From Phascolarctobacterium sp. (GTDB taxonomy: Bacteria; Bacillota; Negativicutes; Acidaminococcales; Acidaminococcaceae), in contig JAHHUH010000009.1 of assembly GCA_020024105.1 (NCBI GenBank), positions 1-60,781 on the forward strand: 60,781 bases of DNA. The letters are read 5' to 3'. Made by a program: the position numbers and the translations under genes. The notes under the pieces were generated by a model. That model did not search any database. It saw only the letters and a program-made list of their open reading frames with translations, and was not told the origin of the DNA. Numbering within the stretch: the first letter of the stretch is position 1; each line of letters opens with the position of its first letter. Positions 8,339 through 16,581 of the stretch are shown here, piece by piece.

Positions 8339-9481
8339 GTGCAATTATTAGCAGGCTTAAAGGTAATAGATTTTTCGAAATGGCTGCCTGGTCAGTATTG
8401 CGGTATGTTATTAGGTGATTATGGTGCCGATGTGCTGAAGCTGGAAGATGTGACCGGCGATAGTACGCGCGCTTTTTTCCCGGAAAAGGAAAAGGGAATG
8501 AGCTATTGGCATCTGATGCTGAACCGCAATAAGCGTGGTCTGGCACTGAATATTAAAACCGCAGGTGGCCAAGAAATTCTGCGAAGGCTTTTAGCGGAGG
8601 CAGATATTTTTCTGGAGGGCTTCCGTCCTGGTTATCTGGCACATTACGGCTTAGATTATGCAAGTATCCAGGCGATTAACCCCTGTCTAATTTATTGTTC
8701 CATTACCGGCTTTGGGCAAAAGAGTCATAATCCGGCCCATGATTTAAATGTTATTGGTCTGGCAGGATTAAACTCTCTGGACGATGTGGGAGGTGCTTGT
8801 GTTTCCGATGTGCAGGTATCTGCCATTGGTAGCTCCTTAAATGCCTTGAGTAGCATTTGTATGGCTCTTTATGCCCGTGAAAGGAGCGGTGTGGGTCAAC
8901 ATCTGGACGTTAATTTGTACGCTACGGCGCTGAGCCTGCAGGCTACCGGTATCAGTAGTGTGTGGGGTTGTGAAGAGACTGGCGTTCAGCCCTTTGGCAG
9001 AACTTCCCATTATTATAATATCTATCGGACCAAGGATGGTAGATATTTAACCGTGGGTACTATTGAACCTAAATTTTGGCGTCGCTTCTGTCAGTTAATT
9101 AATCATAAGGAGCTGGCAGGAAGGCAATACGACTTTGCACATGAACAGGAGCTGGAAAAGCTCATCGCTAAGGAAATTGTTCAGAAGACCTTAGCTGAGT
9201 GGTTGGAGCTGATTGGCGAGGAGGAGTTTTGCGTAACACCCGTGCTGACTACGGCTGAGGCTCTGCAAAGCGAGCTTACCGCTCAGGAGGGAATGGTAGT
9301 TACCCGTGAAGAGGATTTAGGGCGGCTACGCTATATTACAGCACCGGTTAAGTATTCTGGTACCGTGAGTATGATTAATCGTCGCGCTCCTCGTTTAGGG
9401 GAGCATACGGAAGAGGTTTTGCAGGAGCTTGGCTATTCTGCTGTAGAAATTGCTGCCTTGCGCGAGCAGGGCGCTATCTAG
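8339..9481 (+). CDS. CaiB/BaiF (family III) CoA-transferase homologue lacking the usual catalytic Asp
   Basis: A 380-residue protein of the CaiB/BaiF/AMACR family, whose members move CoA between carboxylic acids or epimerise acyl-CoAs. Visible landmarks: LAGLKVIDFSKWLPGQYC at the N-terminus, LLGDYGADVLKLED, CSITGFGQ, AHDLN (family His region) and GQHLDVNLY. In the segment just before MALYARERSGVGQ, where relatives read (A/S)D-I-G-G-G, this protein reads SAIGSS, so Ala162 stands where the acyl-carrying Asp is expected. The start is GTG 8339 because GAGGTG (8328-8333) lies 5 nt upstream; an in-frame ATG at 8321 has no SD. The M48 gene begins 9 nt after the stop. Substrate unknown; activity is doubtful. 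Confidence 0.85.
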   Translation: MQLLAGLKVIDFSKWLPGQYCGMLLGDYGADVLKLEDVTGDSTRAFFPEKEKGMSYWHLMLNRNKRGLALNIKTAGGQEILRRLLAEADIFLEGFRPGYLAHYGLDYASIQAINPCLIYCSITGFGQKSHNPAHDLNVIGLAGLNSLDDVGGACVSDVQVSAIGSSLNALSSICMALYARERSGVGQHLDVNLYATALSLQATGISSVWGCEETGVQPFGRTSHYYNIYRTKDGRYLTVGTIEPKFWRRFCQLINHKELAGRQYDFAHEQELEKLIAKEIVQKTLAEWLELIGEEEFCVTPVLTTAEALQSELTAQEGMVVTREEDLGRLRYITAPVKYSGTVSMINRRAPRLGEHTEEVLQELGYSAVEIAALREQGAI

Positions 9482-9490
9482 GAGGTAAAT

Positions 9491-10549
9491 ATGAGAAAGC
9501 TGTTTCTAAGCCTTTTGTGCAGTTTATGTCTGTGCTTAGGCTTTATGGCTCCCGCCCAGGCAGGAATGATTAGTCTGGAGGATGAAATTAAAATGGGCCA
9601 GGCCACCGCCCAACAGCTGGAATCCCAGTACGGAGTGGTTCAGGACGAGGCTCTGCAGGCAAGGGTAAATCGGATTGGACAGCGTTTGGCGGCAGTCTGT
9701 GGTAGGGACGAGCTGGAATTTTCCTTTAAGGTTTTAAACAGTCCGGAGGTTAATGCTTTGGCCTGCCCCGGTGGTTTTGTTTATGTTTTTAAGGGACTGG
9801 TGGACTATATGCCCAGCGATACGGAGCTGGCTGGGGTTATCGGCCATGAGGTGGGTCACGTAGCAGAAAAGCATACGGTTCATGCTATTGAAAAGCAGAT
9901 GTGGACTTCGCTGGCCTTGATTTTGGCTACTAAGGGGCAGAGTATGGATTTGGTTTCTATGGCCCAGCAGGTTATTTTTGCCGGCTATAGCCGTACGGAT
10001 GAACGTGGTGCGGATAAGCAGGGCTTTTATAATACGATTAAGGCGGGCTATAATCCCTATAGCATGCTGTTAACCCTATACAAGCTGGATGACCTGGCTA
10101 AAGAGCAGGGGAATAGCGGTTATGGTATTTTTGCCAGTCACCCTGACCCGGAGGCACGTATTGCCAAGGTAGAAAAATTAGTTAAGAAGCTGGATATCCA
10201 TCCAGATGTTATTGTCCATGATAATGGGACCGCTACAGTAAGCGAGGGAAATTGGCGCTTTAATATTCACCAGAGCATTGGTAATACTAAGGCGAAATAC
10301 CGGGCTTATATGTTGGCAGGTTCCTTGTGGACCGTGCGCCAACGGGGAAGAGTCAATCCCCATTATTTTGTAGTCCATGACCATGGTAGCTCTGCTGATT
10401 TATATTATGATGACATTCAGCTGTTGACATTGTATCGGCAGGATGCAGATGCCTTTGGCAGTGCCGGTGCCTATGCGGCGGCTTGTACGGAGCTGTTGCA
10501 GGATTGGGCCAGGGTAGTTAATGCCGAGTCGGATAAGAAACATAAATAA
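9491..10549 (+). CDS. Periplasmic M48-family metalloprotease
   Basis: A 352-residue secreted zinc protease. The signal peptide occupies residues 1-24 and ends APAQA. The catalytic HExxH motif is H119-E120-V-G-H123, and the downstream helix with TDERGADKQGF supplies the third ligand Glu. Residues about 220-240 (GYGIFASHPDPEARI) match the BepA/LoiP/YcaL type of periplasmic quality-control peptidases, which degrade misassembled outer-membrane proteins. The C-terminal hundred residues are an unassigned domain. GGAGG at 9481-9485 overlaps the end of the upstream CoA-transferase gene, so the two are probably co-transcribed without an obvious functional link. Confidence 0.88.
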   Translation: MRKLFLSLLCSLCLCLGFMAPAQAGMISLEDEIKMGQATAQQLESQYGVVQDEALQARVNRIGQRLAAVCGRDELEFSFKVLNSPEVNALACPGGFVYVFKGLVDYMPSDTELAGVIGHEVGHVAEKHTVHAIEKQMWTSLALILATKGQSMDLVSMAQQVIFAGYSRTDERGADKQGFYNTIKAGYNPYSMLLTLYKLDDLAKEQGNSGYGIFASHPDPEARIAKVEKLVKKLDIHPDVIVHDNGTATVSEGNWRFNIHQSIGNTKAKYRAYMLAGSLWTVRQRGRVNPHYFVVHDHGSSADLYYDDIQLLTLYRQDADAFGSAGAYAAACTELLQDWARVVNAESDKKHK

Positions 10550-10562
10550 TAAATCTAAATGT

Positions 10563-10593
10563 AAAAAAAGCCCAGAGCAACGCTCTGGGCTTT
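10563..10593 (-). terminator. Terminator of the rubrerythrin gene
   Basis: AAAGCCCAGAGC pairs with GCTCTGGGCTTT around a 3-nt loop. The seven-base A run at 10563-10569 gives the T tract on the minus strand; in the other direction the tract is only TTT, so it may serve the M48 gene weakly. Confidence 0.82.
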
Positions 10594-10612
10594 AGTATGA
10601 ACAAGTATTAAA

Positions 10613-11158
10613 TTATTTGGAGAAGTGACGTCTCAGCATGCCTTCAAAGCCTTTGCCGTGACGTGCTTCGTCTTTAGCCATTTCATGAATGGTGTCATGA
10701 AGCTCTTCCAGACCAAGTTCTGCACAACGTTTAGCCAGTTCGAATTTACCGGAGGTAGCGCCGTTTTCAGCTTCTACACGCATTTCCAGGTTTTTCTTAG
10801 TGGAATCGGTGAGTACTTCGCCCAGAAGTTCAGCAAATTTAGCAGCATGTTCAGCTTCTTCAAAAGCTGCCTGTTTCCAGTACATGCCGATTTCAGGATA
10901 ACCTTCACGGATAGCTACGCGGCTCATAGCAAGGTACATACCAACTTCGCTGCATTCGCCATTGAAGTTTGCACGGAGATCTGCTTTGATGTCTTCGGGA
11001 GCGTTAGCTGCCAAACCTACAACATGTTCGGTAGCCCATTCCATTTCAGCTTTCATTTCAACAAATTTAGAAGCAGGAGCTTTGCAGACGGGGCATTGTG
11101 CCGGTGCTGCTTCGCCTTCATAAACATAACCACAAACTTGACATACGAATTTTTTCAT
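10613..11158 (-). CDS. rbr: Rubrerythrin (rubredoxin domain first, 'reverse' type)
   Basis: A 181-residue peroxide-reducing non-haem iron protein. The N-terminal rubredoxin-like domain shows CQVCGYVYEG and CPVCK within residues 1-40. A ferritin-like four-helix diiron domain follows, with ExxxH-type ligands in ECSEVGMYLAMSRV, FEEAEHAAKFAE and DEARHGKGF. This order (rubredoxin then ferritin-like) is that of reverse rubrerythrins, which act as NADH-dependent peroxidases in anaerobes. The start is MKKFVCQ because GGAGG lies 8 nt upstream; an in-frame ATG five codons earlier overlaps that SD. Monocistronic with its own promoter and terminator. Confidence 0.93.
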   Translation of the reverse strand: MKKFVCQVCGYVYEGEAAPAQCPVCKAPASKFVEMKAEMEWATEHVVGLAANAPEDIKADLRANFNGECSEVGMYLAMSRVAIREGYPEIGMYWKQAAFEEAEHAAKFAELLGEVLTDSTKKNLEMRVEAENGATSGKFELAKRCAELGLEELHDTIHEMAKDEARHGKGFEGMLRRHFSK

Positions 11159-11244
11159 AATAGTTTCCTCCATAGTTTTAAAATTTTCTTCAATAAGATT
11201 CTCTAAAATTCCCCATCAGTAAGGGAAAGCTCTTTCGTGATATT

Positions 11245-11274
11245 ATGATAACATAGAGCTATTGAGTTAGTCAA
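11245..11274 (-). promoter_or_regulatory. Promoter of rubrerythrin with overlapping inverted repeat
   Basis: On the minus strand TTGACT (11274-11269) and TATCAT (11250-11245) are 18 bp apart. The -35 box is part of TTGACTAACTCAA, an inverted repeat with 4-bp arms that could be an operator. No clear PerR box is seen. Confidence 0.45.
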
Positions 11275-11338
11275 CAATAACCATTATTTATTGCGAAAAA
11301 TTTTACATTACTTATGAAACTAGGAGGAAAATGTCTTT

Positions 11339-11944
11339 TTAGAATTTCAAGGTCAGACCCATGTTAACGCCACTAGCGTCGATGTCGCCATCTCTACCAA
11401 TAGCATCTCTAAATTTATTATCATAATAAGACAGATTTACTTCGAGATTATTAAGTATGGGTTTGCTGATACCGATTTCATAAGTGGTGCTATTGCCACC
11501 TAAACCGATGTTGCCCCAAACAGTAAAGAGTGCAGGGATATCATAGCTAGCTTGTAAACCGCCTTGGATGGAGTCTTTATCGTTGCCGCCAATTTCAGTA
11601 TCAGCATCAGCTTTGATATAACCTACATAGGCAGAAAGGCCGGGCATGAATTTGTACATGAGGTTTAATTGATGGGTGTTGATTTTGCCGTCATCACCGG
11701 TGTATTTATTCCATTTGTAGTTAAGTGCAGTATTGGAACCCAGACCAACAGTACCACCTAAATAACCACTGTTGGATTTATCCATCTTGTAACCATATCC
11801 TTCAAAGCTGGAAGGGAGGGTGATACCCGCATCAATGGCAATATTACCCGCATCATAATTTTTTAAGGGGGATGCTTGTGCTGTACCGTTTAAGCAAACA
11901 CCACAGAGGGCAGCTGCTGCACAGGCTAAATAAAATTTTTTCAT
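11339..11944 (-). CDS. Small outer-membrane beta-barrel protein
   Basis: A 201-residue exported protein. Residues 1-24 form a signal peptide ending GTAQA. The remainder alternates hydrophobic and polar residues with many Gly/Tyr/Asn turns, and the last residues are GLTLKF with a terminal Phe, the usual beta-barrel signature read by BamA. Predicted 8-10 strands. I do not recognise a closer family; function may be structural or a small channel. The start is ATG 11944, with AGGAG 8 nt upstream; a GTG at 11953 sits inside the SD and is rejected. It is transcribed divergently from the SpoVB-like gene. Confidence 0.82.
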   Translation of the reverse strand: MKKFYLACAAAALCGVCLNGTAQASPLKNYDAGNIAIDAGITLPSSFEGYGYKMDKSNSGYLGGTVGLGSNTALNYKWNKYTGDDGKINTHQLNLMYKFMPGLSAYVGYIKADADTEIGGNDKDSIQGGLQASYDIPALFTVWGNIGLGGNSTTYEIGISKPILNNLEVNLSYYDNKFRDAIGRDGDIDASGVNMGLTLKF

Positions 11945-11977
11945 ATAAATCACTCCTTTGTAAAATTTATTACCACA

Positions 11978-12005
11978 ATTTTACCATATATATGGGATAA
12001 TACAA
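11978..12005 (-). promoter_or_regulatory. Possible promoter of the small OMP gene
   Basis: Minus strand TTGTAT (12005-12000) and TAAAAT (11983-11978) with 16 bp between them. The leader is about 30 nt. Confidence 0.4.
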
Positions 12006-12046
12006 TAGCTTTTCCAAGACTATATATGACAAAATTGTTAAATATC

Positions 12047-12075
12047 TTGTAAAAAGTGTAAAAAAATAGGATAAT
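12047..12075 (+). promoter_or_regulatory. Promoter of the flippase/M23 operon
   Basis: TTGTAA at 12047-12052 and GATAAT at 12070-12075, separated by 17 bp, about 35 nt before the ATG. Confidence 0.5.
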
Positions 12076-12111
12076 AATGTAGATATATTTTATTGATTAA
12101 GGAATAGGTAA

Positions 12112-13728
12112 ATGAGTGACAAGCGAGAAGCAAAAACAAATAATCAATTTTTAAAGGGAACACTCATCCTTACTATCTCTAGTATCGTAGTCAAGGTTAT
12201 TGGTTCCCTCAACTGGATTATTTTATCCAGGGTTTTAGGTGGCGAGGGTATTGGCCTTTATCAAATGGGCTTTCCCATGTATTTAATGGCCATTACGGTT
12301 TCTTCAGCTGGTATTCCTGTAGCAATTTCCATCATGACGGCTGAAAAGCTGGCGCGGAAGGATTATCGCGGTGCGAAGAAAATTTTTAACGTATCCCTAC
12401 GTTTACTTTTAATTAGTGGTCTAGTTTTTTCAACGGCCCTTTACTTGGGTGCAGGCTGGTTGGTGGATAGCAATATTATCCGTGACAGTCGTGCCTATTA
12501 TTCTATCGTGGCCCTGTCTCCAGCAGTCTTTTTCGTAACCTTTCTGTCCAGTTTCCGTGGGTATCTGCAGGGTTGGCAGATTATGATGCCGACGGCGGTT
12601 TCTGAAATCGTGGAGCAGCTGTTGCGAGTTATTACGATGTTGATTTTTGCTGATCTGCTCATGCCATACGGCTTGGCTTATGCAGCAGGTGGTGCCAGCA
12701 TGGGTGCCGGTGTAGGTGCTTTTTGTGCTTTGCTGGTGCTGATATGGTTCTATGCCCGTTTAAAGAAAAAACTGCAGCGGGAGTTTGCTGCTCAGGATGA
12801 TAGTATTCCTGAGGAAAGAAGTGGACATATTATTAAAAGGTTATTAAAGCTGGCCTTGCCGGTGTCTTTGTCCAGCCTGATGCTGCCCATTGGGGCTAAT
12901 CTGGACCTGTTGATTGTACCTCAGCGTCTAGAGGCGGCCGGCTTTGATGTCCGTGAGGCTACGGAATTCTTTGGTTATTTGACCGGTATGGCTGTGCCCC
13001 TGGTAAATTTGGCGGCTATTTTTACAGCGGCCATGACTACCAGCCTGGTGCCTTCTATTTCAGAATCCCGTGTTTTACAGGATTTTGCTGCAATCCGGGA
13101 CAAAATAAGGATTGCTTTTCGGGTGGCATTAATCGTCAGTATGCCCTGTACGGTGGGGCTGTTCTTTTTGGCCGAGCAGGTAGCAGCTCTGATTTATAAT
13201 GCACCAGGTGCGGCAGGCGCTATTAAGACGATGAGTGTGGGTATCCTCTTTCTAGGCCTGCATCAGATTAGTACCGGTATTTTACAGGGCTTGGGCAAGA
13301 CGGCTATTCCTGTTATCAATATGATTTTAGCCGGATTGGTCAAGGTGGTGATGAGCTGGCAGTTGACGGCTTTGCCCTTCTTGGGTGTTAGAGGTGCGGC
13401 TATGGCTACAGTAGCGGATTTTGGTGTAGCTGCCATTGTTAATATGATTTTAATTTATCGTTTTACTGGTTATGGTTTAGCTGTGTCCAGCCTGTTGAAG
13501 CCGGCTTTTGCTTCGGCCTTGATGGGTGGCGCTATTTACGGTGCCCTACAGCTGACTCAGTACTGGGGTGGTTGGTCTATTTTAGTGGCTTTCGCGTTGG
13601 CTGTTCCTGTGTACGGGTTGGCACTTTTGTCCTGTGGTGGCCTGCACGAGGATGATTTGCAGCAGATACCTTTTATTGGTCGACGTGTATTAGCCGTGGG
13701 ACAGCGTTTGGGTATTTTTACAAGGTGA
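12112..13728 (+). CDS. MOP-superfamily lipid-linked polysaccharide flippase (SpoVB/YtgP-like)
   Basis: A 538-residue polytopic protein with about 14 membrane segments. The N-terminus (FLKGTLILTISSIVVK, then RVLGGEGIGLYQMGFP) is typical of the SpoVB/YtgP branch of the MOP flippases, which move lipid II or related undecaprenyl-linked precursors across the cytoplasmic membrane. A second region, FRGYLQGWQ and LPVSLSSLMLPIGAN, marks the pseudo-symmetric halves. It overlaps the M23 peptidase gene downstream, so flipping of a cell-wall precursor and cell-wall hydrolysis are encoded together. Whether it is the main lipid II flippase or serves another polymer cannot be told. A SpoVB relative does not by itself imply sporulation. 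Confidence 0.85.
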   Translation: MSDKREAKTNNQFLKGTLILTISSIVVKVIGSLNWIILSRVLGGEGIGLYQMGFPMYLMAITVSSAGIPVAISIMTAEKLARKDYRGAKKIFNVSLRLLLISGLVFSTALYLGAGWLVDSNIIRDSRAYYSIVALSPAVFFVTFLSSFRGYLQGWQIMMPTAVSEIVEQLLRVITMLIFADLLMPYGLAYAAGGASMGAGVGAFCALLVLIWFYARLKKKLQREFAAQDDSIPEERSGHIIKRLLKLALPVSLSSLMLPIGANLDLLIVPQRLEAAGFDVREATEFFGYLTGMAVPLVNLAAIFTAAMTTSLVPSISESRVLQDFAAIRDKIRIAFRVALIVSMPCTVGLFFLAEQVAALIYNAPGAAGAIKTMSVGILFLGLHQISTGILQGLGKTAIPVINMILAGLVKVVMSWQLTALPFLGVRGAAMATVADFGVAAIVNMILIYRFTGYGLAVSSLLKPAFASALMGGAIYGALQLTQYWGGWSILVAFALAVPVYGLALLSCGGLHEDDLQQIPFIGRRVLAVGQRLGIFTR

Positions 13729-13733
13729 TGAAT

Positions 13734-14357
13734 ATGGAAAAAAGCAAACCGCAAGAAAAGCAAATCTGTCATTTAATTTTACCTGGACGTGAGTATAGCT
13801 TTAGTCTAACTCTTTTTAGAAACCTTTTGCTTGGTTTATTGGTTTTTGTTATTTTAAGCTTTAGTGGACTAATTTATTGGAGTGTACAGACCTATAAATT
13901 TAGGGATGAAATTGATGATTACCAGGCTTTTCGACAGCAGCGTCAGGAAAGCTTATTGCCTATATTATGGCCTACTGAGGAGGGGCTTATCAGCTTCGGT
14001 TATGGACCGCGCAAGGTTGTAGGTAGTGATCAGGTGGAGTTACACACGGGTGTTGATATTGCGGCTCCCTTCGGGGCTAGAGTGTATGCCAGTGGTGCTG
14101 GTGTAGTGGCGTTTTCCGGCTGGAAGGGTGGTTATGGCCGTTACGTTTGCCTGGACCACGGTAATGCGTATGTCAGCTGCTATGCACATATGAGTGAGCT
14201 TGCTGTGGAATCCGGTGATTTAGTTGAGCAGGGGGATATTATCGGTTATGTAGGTAGCTCGGGCTACAGTACGGGACCTCATCTACATTTTGAAATTTTC
14301 TACAATGGTGAGGCTATCAATCCCTTAGAACTTTTACGTAAAACAAAAGAGAAATAA
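13734..14357 (+). CDS. Membrane-anchored M23 (LytM-type) peptidoglycan endopeptidase
   Basis: A 207-residue protein with one N-terminal membrane segment (about residues 25-48) and a C-terminal LytM domain. The zinc ligands look intact: HTGVDIAAP gives the HxxxD pair and GPHLHFEIF gives the HxH motif, so it should be an active D,L-endopeptidase rather than a degenerate adaptor. The stretch between (DDYQAFRQQRQESLLP) is a short helical linker. AAGGTGAT before ATG 13734 is an excellent SD and overlaps the stop of the flippase gene; in-frame GTG 13725 and ATG 13728 lie within that SD. Translational coupling with the flippase is likely. Confidence 0.86.
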   Translation: MEKSKPQEKQICHLILPGREYSFSLTLFRNLLLGLLVFVILSFSGLIYWSVQTYKFRDEIDDYQAFRQQRQESLLPILWPTEEGLISFGYGPRKVVGSDQVELHTGVDIAAPFGARVYASGAGVVAFSGWKGGYGRYVCLDHGNAYVSCYAHMSELAVESGDLVEQGDIIGYVGSSGYSTGPHLHFEIFYNGEAINPLELLRKTKEK

Positions 14358-14393
14358 AAAAGAGCTAATCTGCGTGCAGATTAGCTCTTTTCA
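14356..14393. terminator. Bidirectional terminator between the M23 gene and purC
   Basis: GAGCTAATCTGC pairs with GCAGATTAGCTC around GT. T tract TTTT on the plus strand and six A on the other side, serving both converging genes. Confidence 0.85.
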
Positions 14394-14406
14394 TAATCAG
14401 AAAAAA

Positions 14407-15090
14407 TTATTTAGCAAGAATCAGTTTGGTTAATTCCATGGGTTCAACAATTTTGCCGTTCTTGTAAACACGCATATTGCCACTGGCAATTTCGTCAATC
14501 AGGATAACTTCGTCATTGTTATAGCCAAATTCAAATTTGATATCGTAGAGGTCAAGACCTTTTTTAGCCAGTTCAGCAGCTACGATATGGGTAATTTTCA
14601 AGGTTTGTTGTTTCATGTCTTCAAACATGTCACGGGACATAACGCCCAAAGCTTCCAAGCCTTCGCTAGTTACCAGGGGATCGCCTTTTTCATCGTTTTT
14701 GAAGGTTGCTTCAACATAGCCGCCGGGGAGTTCAGTGCCATCAGCAATGTAATCGCCATAGCGACGGATGAAGCTGCCAGTTGCTTTCAGACGGCAGATA
14801 ACCTCCAAGCCTTTGCCAAATACTTTAGCAGGAAGAACTTCCATAGTTGCATCTTCCAGGTTAGCGCTGATATAGTGGGTTTTGATGCCAGCTTTTTTCA
14901 GTACTTCGAAGAAGAGGATGGAGGTTTCCAAATTAGCACGACCGATGCCGGCAATGGTCAGGCCGACAGTGTTTTCACCAGGATCGAAAACGCCATCTTT
15001 GCCAGTGCAATCGTCTTTAAATTTTAAGAGGACATTACCGTTTTCCAGTTGGAAAACGTCTTTAGTTTTACCAGTATAGAGTTTTTTCAT
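14407..15090 (-). CDS. purC: Phosphoribosylaminoimidazole-succinocarboxamide synthase
   Basis: A 227-residue SAICAR synthetase, which condenses CAIR with aspartate using ATP in purine synthesis. Landmarks: YTGKTKDVFQ at the N-terminus (glycine-rich ATP loop), ATGSFIRRYG, the DIKFEFGY motif and LIDEIASGNMRVYKNG. The last motif is the clostridial variant of the classical DEISPDTCR sequence. Length is usual for the short bacterial form. The gene stands alone, not in a pur cluster. SD AAAGGGTG precedes ATG. I see no purine riboswitch or PurR-like box with confidence in 15091-15200. Confidence 0.93.
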   Translation of the reverse strand: MKKLYTGKTKDVFQLENGNVLLKFKDDCTGKDGVFDPGENTVGLTIAGIGRANLETSILFFEVLKKAGIKTHYISANLEDATMEVLPAKVFGKGLEVICRLKATGSFIRRYGDYIADGTELPGGYVEATFKNDEKGDPLVTSEGLEALGVMSRDMFEDMKQQTLKITHIVAAELAKKGLDLYDIKFEFGYNNDEVILIDEIASGNMRVYKNGKIVEPMELTKLILAK

Positions 15091-15294
15091 AATAACACCC
15101 TTTCGTTAACTAACTATATCAAAGTTACATCATTATCCTATCACAAAGTTTTTTTTTGCTCAATAAGTAAGTGCAACTTTTTTTGCATTCTGCTAAAATA
15201 TTGACACTTTTACCTTATATTTTGCAAAAATGACTCATTCTTATGATATTATTAAACAGATATGAAACATAAATTTAGGAAAGGATGTGGAAAA

Positions 15295-15495
15295 ATGGCA
15301 ATTAGATTGAATGAAAATAAGGAGCTGGTAGCTCAAATTAAAGAAGGACTTAAATTGAAGGGGGGTTACTGCCCCTGTCGTTTGGCAAGAACACCGGAAA
15401 ATAAATGCATGTGTAAGGAATTTAGAGATCAGATTGCTGATCCGGATTTTGAGGGCTATTGTCACTGCCTGTTGTATTATAAGTCCAAGGAATAG
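15295..15495 (+). CDS. Small ferredoxin-thioredoxin reductase catalytic-chain-like protein
   Basis: A 66-residue protein with six cysteines in three CxC pairs: CPC, CMC and CHC, ending GYCHCLLYYK. This is the signature of the FTR catalytic (beta) chain, in which four Cys hold a [4Fe-4S] cluster next to the redox disulfide. The spacings here are 9 and 15 residues between pairs, against 16 and 8 in the plant/cyanobacterial enzyme (same total). No variable (alpha) chain is nearby, so it probably acts as a stand-alone Fe-S disulfide reductase. Start is ATG 15295, with AAAGGA upstream; the in-frame ATG at 15262 lacks an SD and lies close to a possible -10 (TATTAT, 15247-15252). Confidence 0.82.
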   Translation: MAIRLNENKELVAQIKEGLKLKGGYCPCRLARTPENKCMCKEFRDQIADPDFEGYCHCLLYYKSKE

Positions 15496-15546
15496 GCCTA
15501 GAAAGTGGCTCTAAAAGTTCAAAAAGAGGGGTATCGGGTTACTTAT

Positions 15547-15576
15547 TTGACGAAAATGTTTTCTTTATGCTAAAAT
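15547..15576 (+). promoter_or_regulatory. Promoter of the yabE-rnmV-rsmA operon
   Basis: TTGACG at 15547-15552, 18-bp spacer, TAAAAT at 15571-15576 preceded by TGC (extended -10). Confidence 0.6.
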
Positions 15577-15605
15577 AATACAATTAGCAAAAGGAGGGTG
15601 ACTTA

Positions 15606-16571
15606 GTGAAAGCACTTAATAGATTACATTTAAGGGTATTTTTCGTGGTAGTTGTAATTATGATAGCTATGTCCTTCGCAGTCGGTTTTGATGATGCTAG
15701 GCATTACGTAATCCGTTACGATGGCAAGGAAGCGACTGTAAATATCAATAGTGCTGACGTAGAAAGCATATTAAAGGCTGCCAGGGTACAGTTGGGCCAG
15801 CATGATACCTATACCATTGATAAGAAAAAAGGTGTAGTTGACATTATTCGAGCCAAGACTTTTACTGTGACTGATGCTAAGGGCAGAACTACCCAGCAAT
15901 ATACAACACAGAAAACTGTGGGTGCGGCTTTGAAAAAGCTGAAGATTGACTACGATAGGGGTTTATTATATCCTCATCATAAGACGGAGCTGGAGGAGGG
16001 CATGCATATTTACCTGTTGGCTCCGAATGAGAAAATAGTCCTTTCAGAGGAAGAGGTTCCCTTTGAAATAGAATATCACGACGATGCTAGTATGGATTTT
16101 GGTACAGAAAAGATTGGACGTCATGGTAAACCGGGACGCTTGGCTATTGTGGCTAAGTCCATTGTAGGTAGTGACGGCAAAAATCAGATGGTGGAATTGG
16201 AACGTAAGCTGATAGAGGGTGCCAAAACTCAGATTGTGCGTCGTGGTATCCAGAATGCTGTCGAAACTCCGGAGGGCTGGAAGCGTTATAGTAGGAAGAT
16301 GGTAGCTCATACTACTGCTTATACCGTTCATTGTGGTACTGGTGATGGTATTACCTCCATTGGTCTGGTAGCCCGTGTAGGCATTGTGGCTGTGGACCCC
16401 AATGTTATTCCCTATTATACTAAAATGTATATTCCCGGCTACGGTCTGGCTATTGCCGGTGACTGTGGTGGTTCCATTGACGGGAATGAGGTAGATGTAT
16501 TTGTGGAAAGCTATGAGGACGCTATCCGTTGGGGCAGGAGAAATTTGGAAATTTATATTTTAGAGGAATGA
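15606..16571 (+). CDS. yabE: YabE-like cell-wall protein (DUF348, G5, 3D domains)
   Basis: A 321-residue exported protein. A signal or anchor segment covers residues 8-26. Then come ubiquitin-like DUF348 repeats (VNINSADVESILKAARV; TTQKTVGAALKKLKI), a G5-like segment, and a C-terminal 3D domain with AVDPNVIPYYTKMYIPGYG and EVDVFVESYEDAIRWGRR. Proteins of this build are related to resuscitation-promoting factors and act as lytic transglycosylases on peptidoglycan. The GTG start is set by AGGAGGGTGA 4-5 nt upstream. The order yabE-rnmV-rsmA is the same as in Bacillus subtilis. Confidence 0.88.
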   Translation: MKALNRLHLRVFFVVVVIMIAMSFAVGFDDARHYVIRYDGKEATVNINSADVESILKAARVQLGQHDTYTIDKKKGVVDIIRAKTFTVTDAKGRTTQQYTTQKTVGAALKKLKIDYDRGLLYPHHKTELEEGMHIYLLAPNEKIVLSEEEVPFEIEYHDDASMDFGTEKIGRHGKPGRLAIVAKSIVGSDGKNQMVELERKLIEGAKTQIVRRGIQNAVETPEGWKRYSRKMVAHTTAYTVHCGTGDGITSIGLVARVGIVAVDPNVIPYYTKMYIPGYGLAIAGDCGGSIDGNEVDVFVESYEDAIRWGRRNLEIYILEE

Positions 16572-16581
16572 GGGTGGCATT

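Noticed and set aside
10625..11206. A 193-codon plus-strand frame covering the rubrerythrin gene.
   Set aside because: It is the antisense of a clear rubrerythrin with intact Fe ligands; its composition (Phe/Cys-rich) is that of a shadow frame.
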